Shown: positions 28,202 to 40,408, counted from the first letter of the stretch. The stretch is DNA of 64,000 bases from Sphingomonadales bacterium 39-57-19 (GCA_002282385.1 NCJG01000003.1:1-64000), one strand, 5' to 3'. Translations and numbers: made by a program. Notes: generated by a model not told the origin, from the sequence alone.

Positions 28202-29699
28202 ATGGTGTCGATAGTCTCGACGGTTGCCTATCTCGGGCTCGAAGCACGCAGTGTCGAGGTACAATGTCAGGTCGCACCCGGCGTGGTGAGTTTCGCGGTC
28301 GTGGGACTGCCGGACAAGGCCGTGGCCGAAAGCCGCGAGCGTGTGCGCGCCGCGATTTCCGCGCTTGGACTTGCGCTACCCCCCAAACGGATCACCATCA
28401 ACCTGTCGCCTGCAGATCTGCCCAAGGAAGGGTCGCATTATGACTTGCCCATCGCATTGGCCTTATTGGGTGCGATGGGGTTGGTCGATGCAGAGACGCT
28501 GGCCCAATATGTCGTGGTGGGGGAGCTTGGGCTGGATGGCCGCGTTGCGGGATCACCCGGAGTGCTCCTCGCGGCGCTGCACGCGTCTTCACGCGGCATG
28601 GGGCTGATATGTCCGGCCGTGCAGGGGTCCGAAGCGGCGTGGGCAGGCGAGATTGAAGTGATCGCCGCGCCGGATTTGCTTGGGCTGCTGAATCATTTGA
28701 AGGGACAATCGCTGCTGCGGAGCCCCGAACCCGGCATCGCCGAACCGCGCAAAGCTGGCCCCGACATGAAAATGGTGAAGGGGCAGGAAACCGCCAAGCG
28801 CGCGCTTGAGATCGCGGCTGCGGGGGGTCACAATCTGTGCATGGTTGGGCCGCCGGGTGCGGGCAAGTCGCTTTTGGCGTCGTGCATGCCGGGTGTATTG
28901 CCCGAACTGACGCCCGCCGAAGCGCTGGAAGTGTCGATGATTGCGTCGGTAGCCGGAACGTTGGAGGGCGGACGGTTGATGCGCACACGGCCAGCACCAC
29001 AGCGCCTCCATGCCGGCGTTGGTCGGTGGCGGCCTGCGCATTCGGCCCGGCGAAGTGAGCCTTGCGCATCTGGGCGTATTGTTTCTGGATGAGCTGCCCG
29101 AATTTCAGCGCGCTGTGCTCGATAGCTTGCGGCAACCGCTTGAAACCCGTGAAGTCAGCATTGCACGCGCGAACAGCCATGTGACATTCCCCGCCAATGT
29201 GCAGCTGGTTGCGGCCATGAACCCGTGCCGTTGTGGGCATTTGGGCGATGCCGCTTTGGCCTGTAGCCGCGCACCGCGCTGCGCCGCCGATTATCAGGCA
29301 AAGATATCGGGACCGTTGCTTGATCGCATTGACTTACATGTGGAGGTGCAGGCGGTGAGCGCGGCGGACCTCGTCTTGCCGCTGCCTAGCGAAGGATCGG
29401 CGGAGGTTGCGGCGCGCGTTGATGCCGCGCGCCATGTGCAAAGCGCGCGTCTGGCGGGGACTGGCCTGCGCACCAATGCGGATTTGGACGGTGATGCGCT
29501 GGCGGCCTTTGCCAGCCCTGACGCCGCGGGTCAGAAATTGCTGGCACAAGCGGCAGAGGCCATGCGGTTATCCGCGCGCGGCTACACGCGCATCTTGCGG
29601 GTCGCCCGAACGATTGCCGATCTTGCAGGGTCGAGCGATGTTGGCCGCATCCATATCGCGGAGGCGCTGAGTTACCGCAGGCAAGCGCCGCGTAACTGA
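28202..29699 (+). pseudogene. Broken comM/yifB-type Mg-chelatase-like AAA ATPase
   Basis: YifB/ComM is a hexameric helicase-like AAA+ ATPase; ComM promotes branch migration during natural transformation. The first part (28202 to about 28990) encodes the N-terminal ChlI-like domain and the Walker A GPPGAGKS in frame. The second part (from about 28995 to 29699) encodes Walker B FLDELPEF, the NPCRCGHLGD cluster and the C-terminal domain in another frame. At the junction the family motif RPFRAPHHSASMP is damaged: after RTRP only the bases CCAG precede CACCAC, which is 11 bases fewer than needed for PFRAP. The rest is well preserved, so the loss is recent or an assembly error. The start is ATG 28202 with GGGG seven bases upstream. 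Confidence 0.88.
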
Positions 29700-29759
29700 G
29701 GTCAGGCTATGCCGAGTGGCAATTTCTGGGGCGCGCACGCCGCGCGTTAAGAAAAAAGG

Positions 29760-29845
29760 TGGTGCGGATGGCGGGACTCGAACCCGCACGCCCAAAAGGA
29801 CAACAGATTTTAAGTCTGTAGCGTCTACCATTCCGCCACATCCGC
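29760..29845 (-). tRNA. tRNA-Leu (anticodon UAA)
   Basis: An 86-base tRNA with a seven-pair acceptor stem (GCGGATG/CATCCGC), discriminator A, encoded CCA, a long variable arm typical of leucine tRNAs, and the anticodon loop CTTAAAA giving TAA. The T loop GGTTCGA is present. Confidence 0.95.
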
Positions 29846-29902
29846 ATGACATTGCGCAGACAGCATTACGTCCGCACGGTCAAGGGGCTTTGCAGCCCAA
29901 GC

Positions 29903-30181
29903 TTATTTGTTAAGCCGCTCCCGCACTTCCTTGCCGGGTTTGAAATAAGGTACGCGCTTGGAAGGAACATCAACCGCGGCACCGGTGCGCGGGTTGCGGC
30001 CCTTACGCGGGCTGCGGTCGCGCGTTGAAAAGGCCCCAAAGCCACGCAGTTCCACACGTCCGCCGTCGGCAAGACGTTGGATGATCTGGTCGAAAAACAG
30101 ATCCAAAATCTTTTCGATTTCTTCCGTTTTTAACTCGGGGTTTTCAGCTTCCAGCTTTTTGATCAATTCTGAACGGATCAT
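29903..30181 (-). CDS. ihfB: Integration host factor subunit beta
   Basis: A 92-residue HU/IHF-family DNA-bending protein that pairs with IhfA. The N-terminus MIRSELIKKL matches IHF beta rather than HU. The DNA-binding arm has RNPRTG (about residues 62-67), including the intercalating proline. The preceding GRVELRGFGAFS and the final VPYFKPGKEVRERL are standard. It is located downstream of rpsA on the same strand, the usual bacterial order, but a strong terminator separates them, so it probably has its own promoter in the gap at 30182-30315. Confidence 0.96.
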   Translation of the reverse strand: MIRSELIKKLEAENPELKTEEIEKILDLFFDQIIQRLADGGRVELRGFGAFSTRDRSPRKGRNPRTGAAVDVPSKRVPYFKPGKEVRERLNK

Positions 30182-30314
30182 TTTATTTCCTTCACATCGG
30201 GCTCACTGAAGTTGCAAGGCAGCTTCTCAAGCGTCTGACGTTCGTAATGGTTCCGAAATGCCAGAAATTTACCGATATTACAACGGCGTTACCGATGTTG
30301 GTTTTGGAGAGCAT

Positions 30315-30350
30315 AAAAAAACCCGCCCTTCGTGAAAAGGGCGGGTTTTT
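30315..30350 (-). terminator. Rho-independent terminator after rpsA
   Basis: A GC-rich hairpin with stem ACCCGCCCTT/AAGGGCGGGT around a six-base loop is bordered by A and T runs on both sides. It lies 36 bases past the rpsA stop and could act in both directions. Confidence 0.88.
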
Positions 30351-30385
30351 GTTCCGATAAATCGGGGTTGTGAATTAGCCGAAGC

Positions 30386-32092
30386 TTATTTCTTCACGCC
30401 CTTAAGTGCTTCACCCAAGATGTCGCCAAGCGATGCGCCGGAATCCGACGAACCATATTGCTCAACAGCTTGCTTCTCTTCAGCGAGTTGAAGCGCCTTG
30501 ACGGAGAAGTTTGGCTTCTTCGAACGGTCGAAGCCAGTGATCATTGCGTCGAACTTCTGACCAACCTGGAAACGGTCTGGACGTTGCTCGTCACGGTCAC
30601 GGCCAAGGTCGGCACGCTTGATGAAGCCAGTTGCGCCATCTTCACCGGCCTGCACTTCAAGTCCGCCATCGCGTACTTCAAGAACAGTAACAGTGGTGGT
30701 CGCACCCTTCTTCAGGCCGCTTGCCGAAGCAGCGCCGGCTGCCGATGGGGCACCCTTTTCAAGCTGCTTGATGCCAAGCGAAATGCGCTCTTTCTCGGCG
30801 TCGATGTCGAGGACGATTGCCTTGACGGTTTCGCCCTTGCGGTGAAGATGCAATGCTTCTTCGCCGGTGATGCCCCATGCGATGTCGGACATGTGAACCA
30901 TGCCGTCAACGTCGCCGTCGAGGCCGATGAACAGACCGAATTCGGTCGCGTTCTTGACTTCGCCTTCAACGGTCGAACCCACTGGGAACTTGTCAGCGAA
31001 CGATGCCCATGGATTGTCGTGCGCTTGCTTGAGACCAAGCGAAATGCGGCGCTTTTCCATGTCGATGTCGAGAACGACAACGTCGACTTCTTGGCTTGTC
31101 GAAACGATCTTGCCAGGGTGAACGTTCTTCTTTGTCCATGACATTTCCGAAACGTGGACCAAACCTTCGATACCGGCTTCGAGTTCGATGAACGCACCGT
31201 ACTCGGTGATGTTCGTGACTGCACCCTTAAGCTTTGTGCCCACTGGATATTTGGCAACGGCTGCATCCCAAGGATCGCTTTCCAGCTGCTTCATGCCAAG
31301 GCTGATGCGCTGTGTGTCCTTGTTGATACGAACGATCTGAACCTTAACGGTGTCACCAATGTTGATGATTTCGCTTGGGTGGTTGATGCGCTTGTAGCTG
31401 ATGTCGGTGACGTGCAGCAGGCCATCGATGCCGCCCAAGTCAACGAATGCACCATAATCGGTGATGTTCTTGACAACGCCGTCGATGATCTGACCTTCAG
31501 CGAGGTTCTGGATGAGGCCAGTGCGCTGTTCTGCGCGTGTCTCTTCCAAAATGGCGCGACGCGAAACAACGATGTTGCCACGCTTGCGGTCCATTTTCAG
31601 GATGACGAATGGCTGCGCGATGTCCATCAATGGCGCTACGTCGCGCACTGGGCGAACGTCGACTTGGCTGCCGGGCAAGAATGCCACTGCGCCGCCGAGG
31701 TCAACGGTGAAACCACCCTTTACACGGCCGAAGATAACGCCATCGACGCGGTTGCCAGCGTCGAATTCGCCTTCAAGAACGTCCCACGCAGCTTCGCGGC
31801 GGGCACGGTCACGGCTGAGCATGGCTTCGCCGTTCATATTTTCTACGCGGTCAACGAAGACTTCAACTTCGTCGCCAACCTTCAGGTCGGCTTTTTGGCC
31901 GGGCATAGCGAATTCACGCAGCGCCACACGGCCTTCGGATTTGAGACCCACATCGATGACAGCATGGTCATTATCGATTGCGGTTACGGTGCCCTTTACG
32001 ACGCGGCCTTCAAAGCCACCGTCTGCGCCACCAAGTGATTCGTCGAGAAGTGCCGCGAAATCGTCGCGGGTCGGGTTTGGCGAAGTTGCCAT
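30386..32092 (-). CDS. rpsA: 30S ribosomal protein S1
   Basis: A 568-residue RNA-binding ribosomal protein that recruits mRNA to the 30S subunit. Six S1 (OB-fold) repeats can be followed. The first two begin near residues 28 and 113 and are divergent; the next four carry the characteristic GAFVDLGG.DGLLHVTD or GAFIELE.GIEGLVHVSE signature, the fourth near residue 290. A charged C-terminal tail ends GEALKGVKK. It lies downstream of cmk on the same strand, the usual cmk-rpsA order, but separated here by 249 bases that contain a REP-like repeat. Confidence 0.98.
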   Translation of the reverse strand: MATSPNPTRDDFAALLDESLGGADGGFEGRVVKGTVTAIDNDHAVIDVGLKSEGRVALREFAMPGQKADLKVGDEVEVFVDRVENMNGEAMLSRDRARREAAWDVLEGEFDAGNRVDGVIFGRVKGGFTVDLGGAVAFLPGSQVDVRPVRDVAPLMDIAQPFVILKMDRKRGNIVVSRRAILEETRAEQRTGLIQNLAEGQIIDGVVKNITDYGAFVDLGGIDGLLHVTDISYKRINHPSEIINIGDTVKVQIVRINKDTQRISLGMKQLESDPWDAAVAKYPVGTKLKGAVTNITEYGAFIELEAGIEGLVHVSEMSWTKKNVHPGKIVSTSQEVDVVVLDIDMEKRRISLGLKQAHDNPWASFADKFPVGSTVEGEVKNATEFGLFIGLDGDVDGMVHMSDIAWGITGEEALHLHRKGETVKAIVLDIDAEKERISLGIKQLEKGAPSAAGAASASGLKKGATTTVTVLEVRDGGLEVQAGEDGATGFIKRADLGRDRDEQRPDRFQVGQKFDAMITGFDRSKKPNFSVKALQLAEEKQAVEQYGSSDSGASLGDILGEALKGVKK

Positions 32093-32222
32093 AGGTTAGA
32101 GTTTCCTTACGTACTTTTTGTCCGGCCAGTCGGTTGGTTCCGACGGTCTTTGACCAGAAATGCCCTATTGCCCGAATAGCAATAAAGCGTTCAAATACAG
32201 AGCATATCAAACCAAATTACCA

Positions 32223-32313
32223 CGTCATGCTGAACTTGTTTCAGCATCCATCCATCAACTTAGACCAAGGGTCAGCGCGGCGAAATGGACCCTGAAACAC
32301 GTTCAGGGTGACG
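32223..32313. repeat. REP-like paired-hairpin repeat, copy 1
   Basis: Two small hairpins face each other in the cmk-rpsA gap. The left arm contains TGCTGAACTTGTTTCAGCA (from about 32228) and the right arm CCCTGAAACACGTTCAGGG (from about 32290), each self-complementary, with CGTCA and TGACG at the outer ends. The same arms recur near 35026 and 48555. This type of element is widespread in sphingomonad intergenic DNA, where its translation yields peptides such as HAELVSAS. Confidence 0.8.
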
Positions 32314-32341
32314 GTGTGTTCTATCGATACACTCCGGCTAC

Positions 32342-32968
32342 TTAGCTCTTGCGAAGTCGAGACTCCACCAAAGCAATCGCAGCTTGAACGGCGCCGCCTA
32401 TAGTCAAATCCCCGGTATCAAGCAATAGCGCGTCTTGCGCGGGTTTTAACGGGGCATCGGCTCGCCCCATGTCGCGTGCGTCGCGGGCATGAATATCGGC
32501 AAGAATATCGGCAAAGCGCACGTCGATCCCGTGCCGCTGCATTTCGTCATACCGCCGCTGCGCCCGCACCTCGGCAGGGGCGGTTACAAACAGCTTCACA
32601 TCGGCATGCGGCGCGATCACGGTGCCGATGTCCCGCCCGTCCAGCAACGCACCGCTCGGCTGATTGGCAAAATCCACCTGACGCTTGTTCAATGCCGCGC
32701 GCACTTGCGGGTGGAGCGACACGCGGCTGGCCAAACCGCCGACCGTTTCGGTCCGCAGAGCGGCGTCATCCAGAATGCTGTCGGGAAAATCACATCCAGC
32801 CAAGGCGTCCGCCGGATTGTCGGGGTTGCCATTGTTGATTTGCACCTGCCGACCCACCGCGCGGTACAACAAGCCGGTGTCGAGAAACGGCAGGCCAAAA
32901 TGCGCGGCCAATGCCTTTGCCAACGTACCCTTGCCTGAGGCAGTTGGGCCATCAACGGCGATAATCAA
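32342..32968 (-). CDS. cmk: Cytidylate kinase
   Basis: Phosphorylates CMP and dCMP with ATP. The 208-residue protein has the P-loop [14 protein letters not shown] at residues 7-20, the CMP-binding [11 protein letters not shown] (about 34-44), and the GRDIGTVI arginine motif (about 120-127). It is followed on the same strand by rpsA and preceded by aroA, whose stop overlaps its start (ATGA). That aroA-cmk-rpsA order is conserved in proteobacteria. Confidence 0.97.
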   Translation of the reverse strand: MIIAVDGPTASGKGTLAKALAAHFGLPFLDTGLLYRAVGRQVQINNGNPDNPADALAGCDFPDSILDDAALRTETVGGLASRVSLHPQVRAALNKRQVDFANQPSGALLDGRDIGTVIAPHADVKLFVTAPAEVRAQRRYDEMQRHGIDVRFADILADIHARDARDMGRADAPLKPAQDALLLDTGDLTIGGAVQAAIALVESRLRKS

Positions 32969-34299
32969 TGTGCAACCTGAAGATTGTGCATCATCGCCTC
33001 GAACGTCGGAAAGCTCGTGGCGATGGGGGATACATCATCGACCGTTACGGGGTGATAGCAATGCTGCCCTGCCACCGCAAAGCTCATGGCAATGCGGTGA
33101 TCGAGCGCGCTATTGATCGTTGCGCCGCCCTCAAGCGGTTCGCCGCCTGTGCCTTGAATGACAAGGCCGTCTTCGCGTTCTTCGACCTGCGCGCCAATGG
33201 CTTTCAGGCCCGTCGCCATTAATGCCAACCGGTCGGACTCTTTCACGCGCAGTTCGTCGAGGCCGCTGGTGATGGTCTGTCCTTGCGCCATGCACGCGGC
33301 GACGAAGAATACCGGAAATTCGTCGATCATGCTTGGTGCGACTTCGGGTGGCACTTCGATGCCGCGCAAAACCGAATGGCGCGCGGTGATATCGGCCACA
33401 GGTTCGCCGCCGACTTCGCGTTCGTTGGCGTAATTCAGGTCAGCGCCCATCGCTTCCAGCATCTTGAAAATGCCGGTGCGCGTCGGGTTCATGCCGACAT
33501 GGGTCACGGTCACTTCGCTGCCGGGGGTAATGAGCGCCGCGACAATGGGGAAGGCCGCCGATGACGGGTCGCCGGGCACGTCGATCGTCTGCGGCTTCAG
33601 CTCTGCTTCGCCGACAAGCCGGATATGGCGCACGCCATCGGCATCAACTTCAACCGTCAAATCCGCGCCAAAACCGCGCAGCATCCGTTCGCTGTGGTCA
33701 CGCGTGGGGACGGGTTCAATCACTTCGGTGATGCCCGGTGTATTAAGGCCAGCAAGCAACACGGCGCTTTTTACTTGGGCGGAGGCGACCGGCAGATGAT
33801 AGCGGATCGGCACCGCAGGTACCAAGCCGCGCACCATCAGCGGCAAGGTTCCGCCGGGGCTGGCGGTGAATTCGGCGCCCATTTGGCTGAGCGGGTCGAT
33901 AACGCGGCCCATCGGGCGTTTTGATAATGACGCATCGCCAATGAATGTCGCGGTAAGCCGGTGGCTGGCAACCAGACCCATCAACAAGCGCGTCGACGTG
34001 CCGCTATTGCCCATATCAAGCGCGCTTGCAGGTTGCATCAGGCCGCCAACGCCAACGCCGTGGACGGTCCAGCACCCTTCGCCCGTGCGTTCGATGTGAG
34101 CGCCCATCGCGCGCATCGCGGCGGCGGTCGACAGCACGTCTTCGCCCTCGAGCAGACCGGAAATCCGGCTTTCGCCAACGGCCAATGCGCTGAGCATCAG
34201 CGACCGGTGCGAGATGGATTTGTCTCCGGGTACCTTCACTGTGCCGCGAAGCGGCCCTTGCGAACAGAAACTGGCGGGGCGGGGTTGAACGCTATGCAT
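32965..34299 (-). CDS. aroA: 3-phosphoshikimate 1-carboxyvinyltransferase (EPSP synthase)
   Basis: Sixth step of the shikimate pathway, joining phosphoenolpyruvate to shikimate-3-phosphate. The 444-residue protein has the phosphate-binding [13 protein letters not shown] near residue 23 and [12 protein letters not shown] near 95, plus [13 protein letters not shown] and [13 protein letters not shown] motifs later. GNSGT with a following STR suggests the class II-like arrangement common in alphaproteobacteria. ATG at 34299 has no strong ribosome site, but the longer open frame to 34824 runs through the promoter of the divergent gene and is rejected. The stop overlaps the cmk start. Confidence 0.96.
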   Translation of the reverse strand: MHSVQPRPASFCSQGPLRGTVKVPGDKSISHRSLMLSALAVGESRISGLLEGEDVLSTAAAMRAMGAHIERTGEGCWTVHGVGVGGLMQPASALDMGNSGTSTRLLMGLVASHRLTATFIGDASLSKRPMGRVIDPLSQMGAEFTASPGGTLPLMVRGLVPAVPIRYHLPVASAQVKSAVLLAGLNTPGITEVIEPVPTRDHSERMLRGFGADLTVEVDADGVRHIRLVGEAELKPQTIDVPGDPSSAAFPIVAALITPGSEVTVTHVGMNPTRTGIFKMLEAMGADLNYANEREVGGEPVADITARHSVLRGIEVPPEVAPSMIDEFPVFFVAACMAQGQTITSGLDELRVKESDRLALMATGLKAIGAQVEEREDGLVIQGTGGEPLEGGATINSALDHRIAMSFAVAGQHCYHPVTVDDVSPIATSFPTFEAMMHNLQVAH

Positions 34300-34455
34300 G
34301 ACGTTTTGCGCTTTGCGGATGATGCGTGGCCAAGTCAACGACCACAGTAATTTTTGACAGCGGCGCGTCGCTGTGGCAAAGGCCGCGCCAATTGACGGTG
34401 ATTCACAGATGTGCATCGCCCTTCCAAGCCAGTTTAAAAAGGATTTGAGCCCGCC
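34300..34455. promoter_or_regulatory. Divergent promoter region between aroA and the FYDLN gene
   Basis: A 156-base gap between divergent genes. No specific operator is recognised. Confidence 0.35.
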
Positions 34456-34773
34456 ATGATCAAGGCTGAATGGGGAACCAAGCGCACTTGCCCGAAATGT
34501 GGTGTTCGTTTTTACGATCTGACCAAGGACGAGCCGGTTGAATGCATTGAATGCGGCAACCAGTGGACACCTGAGCCAGTTTTGAAGTCGAAGCAGCCAT
34601 TGCCGTTTGAAGAAGCCGAAAAGAAGAAAGACGATTCGGATCTTGCGGATGACGATCTCGACATTGACGTCGATGCCGTTGACGGTGACGTGTCGCCAGA
34701 CAATGATGTCGACCTTGGCGGTGACGAAGATCTCGGCGTTGCTGGCACTGAAGACGAGCCAGACGACATCTAA
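34456..34773 (+). CDS. FYDLN acid domain protein (TIGR02300 family)
   Basis: A 105-residue protein of a family confined mostly to alphaproteobacteria. The N-terminal 45 residues form a zinc ribbon with cysteines at 12, 15, 30 and 33 (CPKC and CIEC) around the [10 protein letters not shown] motif. The rest is a highly acidic, Asp-rich tail with low complexity, ending EDEPDDI. The function is unknown; the ribbon plus acidic tail suggests binding to a nucleic-acid enzyme or chaperone role, which is inference. It is followed by tRNA-Ala. Confidence 0.93.
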   Translation: MIKAEWGTKRTCPKCGVRFYDLTKDEPVECIECGNQWTPEPVLKSKQPLPFEEAEKKKDDSDLADDDLDIDVDAVDGDVSPDNDVDLGGDEDLGVAGTEDEPDDI

Positions 34774-34847
34774 TCTTCGGACTTGAAATATATAGGAGCG
34801 CCCGCTAGTGGCGCTCCTCACCAAGGCTGCCCCACGGGCGGCCAGAT

Positions 34848-34923
34848 GGGGCCTTAGCTCAGCTGGTAGAGCGCTACACTGGCAGTGTAGAGGTCAGGGG
34901 TTCGACTCCCCTAGGCTCCACCA
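34848..34923 (+). tRNA. tRNA-Ala (anticodon GGC)
   Basis: A 76-base tRNA including encoded CCA. The acceptor stem is GGGGCCT/AGGCTCC with one G-U pair, and the discriminator is A. The anticodon loop CTGGCAG gives GGC, and the T loop is GGTTCGA. Confidence 0.96.
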
Positions 34924-34969
34924 TTTTTGTTTCGCACAATTCGGGCTATCCAATAATCACCCTAAACTC

Positions 34970-35051
34970 GTTTCACCTTCGGTGACTGCGTTCCGGGGTC
35001 AGAATTGACGGCCATCATGAAGTAAGATGCTGAAACAAGTTCAGCATGACG
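34970..35051. repeat. REP-like repeat, copy 2 with detached module
   Basis: The hairpin arm ATGCTGAAACAAGTTCAGCA, followed by TGACG, is at 35026-35051, preceded by AGTAAG. About 35 bases before it, GTTTCACCTTCGGTGACTGC (34970-34989) is the near-perfect reverse complement of a segment located inside the arm of copy 3 at 48616-48636. The element sits between tRNA-Ala and obgE. Confidence 0.7.
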
Positions 35052-35058
35052 GGTTTGA

Positions 35059-37267
<2,209 letters not shown>

Positions 37268-37271
<4 letters not shown>

Positions 37272-38176
37272 AAACAGTCGCGCTAACCGGAGCGACGGGT
37301 TTTGTCGGACGGATCACGCTCGACCGGTTGATTGCCTCTGGTTGGCATGTGCGCGCGCTGACGCGGCGGGACCAGCACAAAAAACCGGGCGTCAGTTGGG
37401 TTCATGGCAGCCTAAATGATACAGCAAGCCTCACCGAATTGTGCGAAGGCGCCGATGCCGTCTTGCATGTCGCAGGCGTGGTCAATGCGCCTGATGCGGC
37501 TGGTTTCGAAAGCGGCAATGTCACCGGCACAGCGCATATCATCGCCGCTGCGCAATCGGCTGGCATCACACGTTTTGTCTGCGTCTCCTCGCTTGCTGCG
37601 CGGCATCCGGAGCTTTCGATGTACGGCGCGAGTAAGGCCACAGCCGAAGCGCTCGTGCGCACATCATCGCTCGACTGGACCGTCATTCGTCCGCCCGGAG
37701 TGTACGGCCCCGGCGACACCGAAATGTTCGATATGTTCCGCATCGCCGCCAAGGGATGGGCCTTGCTGCCGCCGCGCGGAAAGGTGTCCGTCATTCATGT
37801 CGATGATCTGGCCCGCTTGCTGGTGACATTGCTGTCGGCGGATAATGTGTCGAAATGCGTGTTTGAGGCAGATGACGGAACGGCAGGCGGGTGGACGCAC
37901 GCCGGTTTTGCCAAGGCCATCGGTGCTGCGGTCGGGCGCGATGTCATAACGGTGCACGCGCCTGCGTTTCTGTTGAAATTTGCCGGATGGGCCGACCGTG
38001 CGGTGCGCGGTGCAAAGGCGAAACTGACGCCCGATCGTGCCAATTATCTCGCGCACCCCGACTGGACAATCAATCGCGATGCTGCGCCCGCACCCCAGCT
38101 TTGGACGCCGGAAATCGCAACGCCCAAGGGGTTGAAAGACACCGCAAGCTGGTATCGCGCGCAGGGGTGGATGTAG
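37268..38176 (+). CDS. NAD-dependent epimerase/dehydratase, candidate 3-ketoceramide reductase
   Basis: A 302-residue extended short-chain dehydrogenase. The nucleotide motif GATGFVGR is at residues 8-15. The catalytic region is SSLAARHPELSMYGASKATAE, with Ser and the Y-x3-K pair, and the substrate side has VIRPPGVYGPGD. The start is GTG at 37268, overlapping the proB stop. The family alone does not tell the substrate. Its position immediately before an acyl carrier protein and serine palmitoyltransferase matches the Caulobacter order in which the epimerase (CerR) reduces 3-ketoceramide. That function is inferred from context. A general sugar epimerase role cannot be excluded. Confidence 0.8.
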
Positions 38177-38266
38177 GCGCATGGCTTTGCCCTCATACTG
38201 CCTTATTCGCTTGCCATAGCGCGCCGATATGGCGCATTGCCCGTCACATAATTTGAGGATTTACGT

Positions 38267-38512
38267 ATGACCGACCGCAGTGAAATGTTTGATCGCCTGA
38301 AGGCCTTGATTGAGCCATTTAACAAAAAAGGTGTCGAGGTTGGCGAGACCACCACTTTTGCAGGTGATTTGGAATGGGACAGCCTGACCGTCATGGATTT
38401 TGTCGCTGAAGTCGAAGACAGCTTTGACATCATCATCAGCATGAATTTACAGGCTGAAATCGAAAATGTCGGCCAACTGGTCGACGCTGTGACCAAGCTG
38501 ACCGCAGCTTAA
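38267..38512 (+). CDS. Acyl carrier protein, dedicated to sphingolipid synthesis by context
   Basis: An 81-residue acyl carrier protein. The phosphopantetheine attachment serine is in WDSLTVMDFVAEVE (about residue 38), with W in place of the usual acidic residue before DSL, so this is not the housekeeping AcpP. GAGG lies nine bases before ATG. It sits 35 bases upstream of serine palmitoyltransferase. In Caulobacter a specialised ACP beside spt is required for ceramide formation, and this protein is probably its counterpart, supplying the acyl group. The homology is by size, motif and position. Confidence 0.88.
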   Translation: MTDRSEMFDRLKALIEPFNKKGVEVGETTTFAGDLEWDSLTVMDFVAEVEDSFDIIISMNLQAEIENVGQLVDAVTKLTAA

Positions 38513-38547
38513 TTCAAACGGACGCCTGATTTTAACGGAAGACGTGC

Positions 38548-39747
38548 ATGACTGACTTATTCTCCAAATTTGATGCCCTGATTGCGCAACGTGAAGGCCT
38601 GTTGGCCACGGGCGTAAAAGACCCGTTCAGCCTTGTGATGGAAGAGGTGAAATCGCCTACCGTTGCTGTCGTGAATGGCAAGGAAACCATCTTGCTTGGC
38701 ACCTATAATTATATGGGCATGACGTTTGACGATGATGTCATCGCCGCGGGCAAGCAGGCGTTGGACGAATTTGGCGCAGGCACAACCGGCAGCCGCGTTT
38801 TGAACGGCACATTTCAGGGCCACAAGGAATGCGAAGACGCGTTGAAGGAATTTTACGGAATGGACCATGCGATGGTCTTTTCCACGGGCTATCAGGCGAA
38901 CCTTGGCATCATCAGCACGATTGCGGGCAAGGGCGATTATGTCATTCTGGATATCGACAGCCATGCGTCGATCTATGACGGTTGCAAAATGGGCGATGCC
39001 GAAATTGTGGCCTTCCGCCATAATGACGTCGAGGCCCTCGAAAAGCGACTGAAGCGCCTGCCCGCCGATGCGGGCAAGCTTGTCGTGCTTGAAGGTGTCT
39101 ATTCGATGCTGGGCGACGTTGCGCCGCTCAAGGAGATGATCCGCGTTTCGAAAGAAGCTGGCGCGATGATCCTTGTCGACGAAGCGCATTCGATGGGCTT
39201 TATCGGCGAAAATGGCCGCGGCGTGGCCGAAGAGCAGGGCGTTCTCGACGATGTCGATTTCGTCATCGGTACCTTCTCCAAATCGGTCGGCACCGTCGGC
39301 GGCTTCTGCGTTTCCAACCATCCCAAATTTGAAATCATGCGGCTTGTCTGCCGTCCGTATGTATTCACGGCGTCATTGCCGCCAGCGGTCGTCGCATGTT
39401 CGGCCGCGAGCATTCGCAAGTTGATGCACAATGGCAACAAGCGTGCGCATTTGTGGGAAAACTCCAGAAATCTGCACCAGGGCCTGCGCGATCTTGGTTT
39501 CAAACTCGGCACGCCCGATGCGCAAAGCGCGATCATCGCGGTGATTATGCCCGATTTGGAAAAAGGCGCGATGATGTGGGCTGCGCTTCTTGAGAACGGC
39601 CTATATGTAAACCTCGCCCGTCCGCCCGCGACACCCGCCGGCATGACATTGCTGCGCTGTTCTTTATGTGCCGAACATAGCAGCGAACAGGTTGCCGATA
39701 TCCTGAGCCGCTTCGAACGCGCAGGCAAAGCCGTCGGGATCATTTGA
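38548..39747 (+). CDS. spt: Serine palmitoyltransferase
   Basis: Soluble homodimeric PLP enzyme that condenses L-serine with an acyl thioester to 3-ketosphinganine, the first step of sphingolipid synthesis. The 399-residue length and sequence are close to the well-studied Sphingomonas paucimobilis enzyme. Features are the glycine loop GAGTTGSRVLNGT (about 76-88), VDEAHSMGF binding PLP, and the Schiff-base lysine in GTFSKSVGTVGGF (about residue 247). GGAAG precedes the ATG by six bases. Other alpha-oxoamine synthases (KBL, AONS) are the alternative, but the sphingomonad setting and adjacent ACP favour SPT strongly. Confidence 0.95.
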   Translation: MTDLFSKFDALIAQREGLLATGVKDPFSLVMEEVKSPTVAVVNGKETILLGTYNYMGMTFDDDVIAAGKQALDEFGAGTTGSRVLNGTFQGHKECEDALKEFYGMDHAMVFSTGYQANLGIISTIAGKGDYVILDIDSHASIYDGCKMGDAEIVAFRHNDVEALEKRLKRLPADAGKLVVLEGVYSMLGDVAPLKEMIRVSKEAGAMILVDEAHSMGFIGENGRGVAEEQGVLDDVDFVIGTFSKSVGTVGGFCVSNHPKFEIMRLVCRPYVFTASLPPAVVACSAASIRKLMHNGNKRAHLWENSRNLHQGLRDLGFKLGTPDAQSAIIAVIMPDLEKGAMMWAALLENGLYVNLARPPATPAGMTLLRCSLCAEHSSEQVADILSRFERAGKAVGII

Positions 39748-39757
39748 CCGCGGCCCC

Positions 39758-40408
39758 ATGAACAGGCTTGACCGCAACGCGCGCTTATTGGCGACTGGCT
39801 TTGCGGCAATGGCCGGTATGGTGGATGCCATCGGATTTATGGCAAGCGGCGGGTTTTTCCTGTCGTTCATGAGCGGTAACTCGACGCGCCTTAGCGTCGG
39901 TATCGTTGAAAGCGCGCCTTATATCGGTTTGGTCGCGGCGCTGCTCGCCAGCTTTGTCGGCGGCGTTGTCGCCGGGTCATTGGTTGGCCGGCAAACGACA
40001 TTTGGCCCGCATCATCGGCAGGCGATTATCCTGACTGGCATTTCGCTTTTGCTGTTCGCCGCGCCTATTGTCGCTGACGCCGGGTTGCTGCCCGTCGCTT
40101 TATGCTTTTCGGCCTTTTGCATGGGGATGGAAAACACGCTGTTTGAACGCGAAGGATCGGTGTCGTTCGGCTTGACCTATATGACCGGTGCGCTCGTCAA
40201 GATTGGGCAAGGCATTGCGACGTTGATCAGCGGTGGCGCGCGTCTGGAATGGGTGCCCTATTTGCTGCTTTGGCTGGGTCTGGCCAGCGGCGCGATGATT
40301 GGTGCGCTGATGTTCGGCCAGTTCGGGCTTAAAAGCCTGTGGCTGCCTGCCGCATATGCAGGGGTTTTCGCGCTGGCACTTTTCGTTCCGCGCAAAAATA
40401 GGCTTTAA
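39758..40408 (+). CDS. DUF1275 (YoaK) family membrane protein
   Basis: A 216-residue protein with about six membrane helices and the family's N-terminal signature AGMVDAIGFMASGGFFLSFMSGNSTRL, here at residues 19-45. Members are widespread and mostly uncharacterised. It starts ten bases after spt, so it is in the sphingolipid transcript. A role in moving or modifying the lipid is conceivable but unsupported. Its TAA shares bases with the stop codon of the convergent nucleotidyltransferase gene (TTTAA). Confidence 0.88.
   Translation: MNRLDRNARLLATGFAAMAGMVDAIGFMASGGFFLSFMSGNSTRLSVGIVESAPYIGLVAALLASFVGGVVAGSLVGRQTTFGPHHRQAIILTGISLLLFAAPIVADAGLLPVALCFSAFCMGMENTLFEREGSVSFGLTYMTGALVKIGQGIATLISGGARLEWVPYLLLWLGLASGAMIGALMFGQFGLKSLWLPAAYAGVFALALFVPRKNRL

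Noticed and set aside
32160..32345. ORF containing HAELVSAS and KHVQGDG
   Set aside because: These peptides are translations of the REP-like repeat arms, not a gene.
34808..35008. Plus-strand ORF of 66 codons across the tRNA-Ala gene
   Set aside because: It runs straight through the tRNA and the repeat; the peptide is the usual by-product of a tRNA gene.
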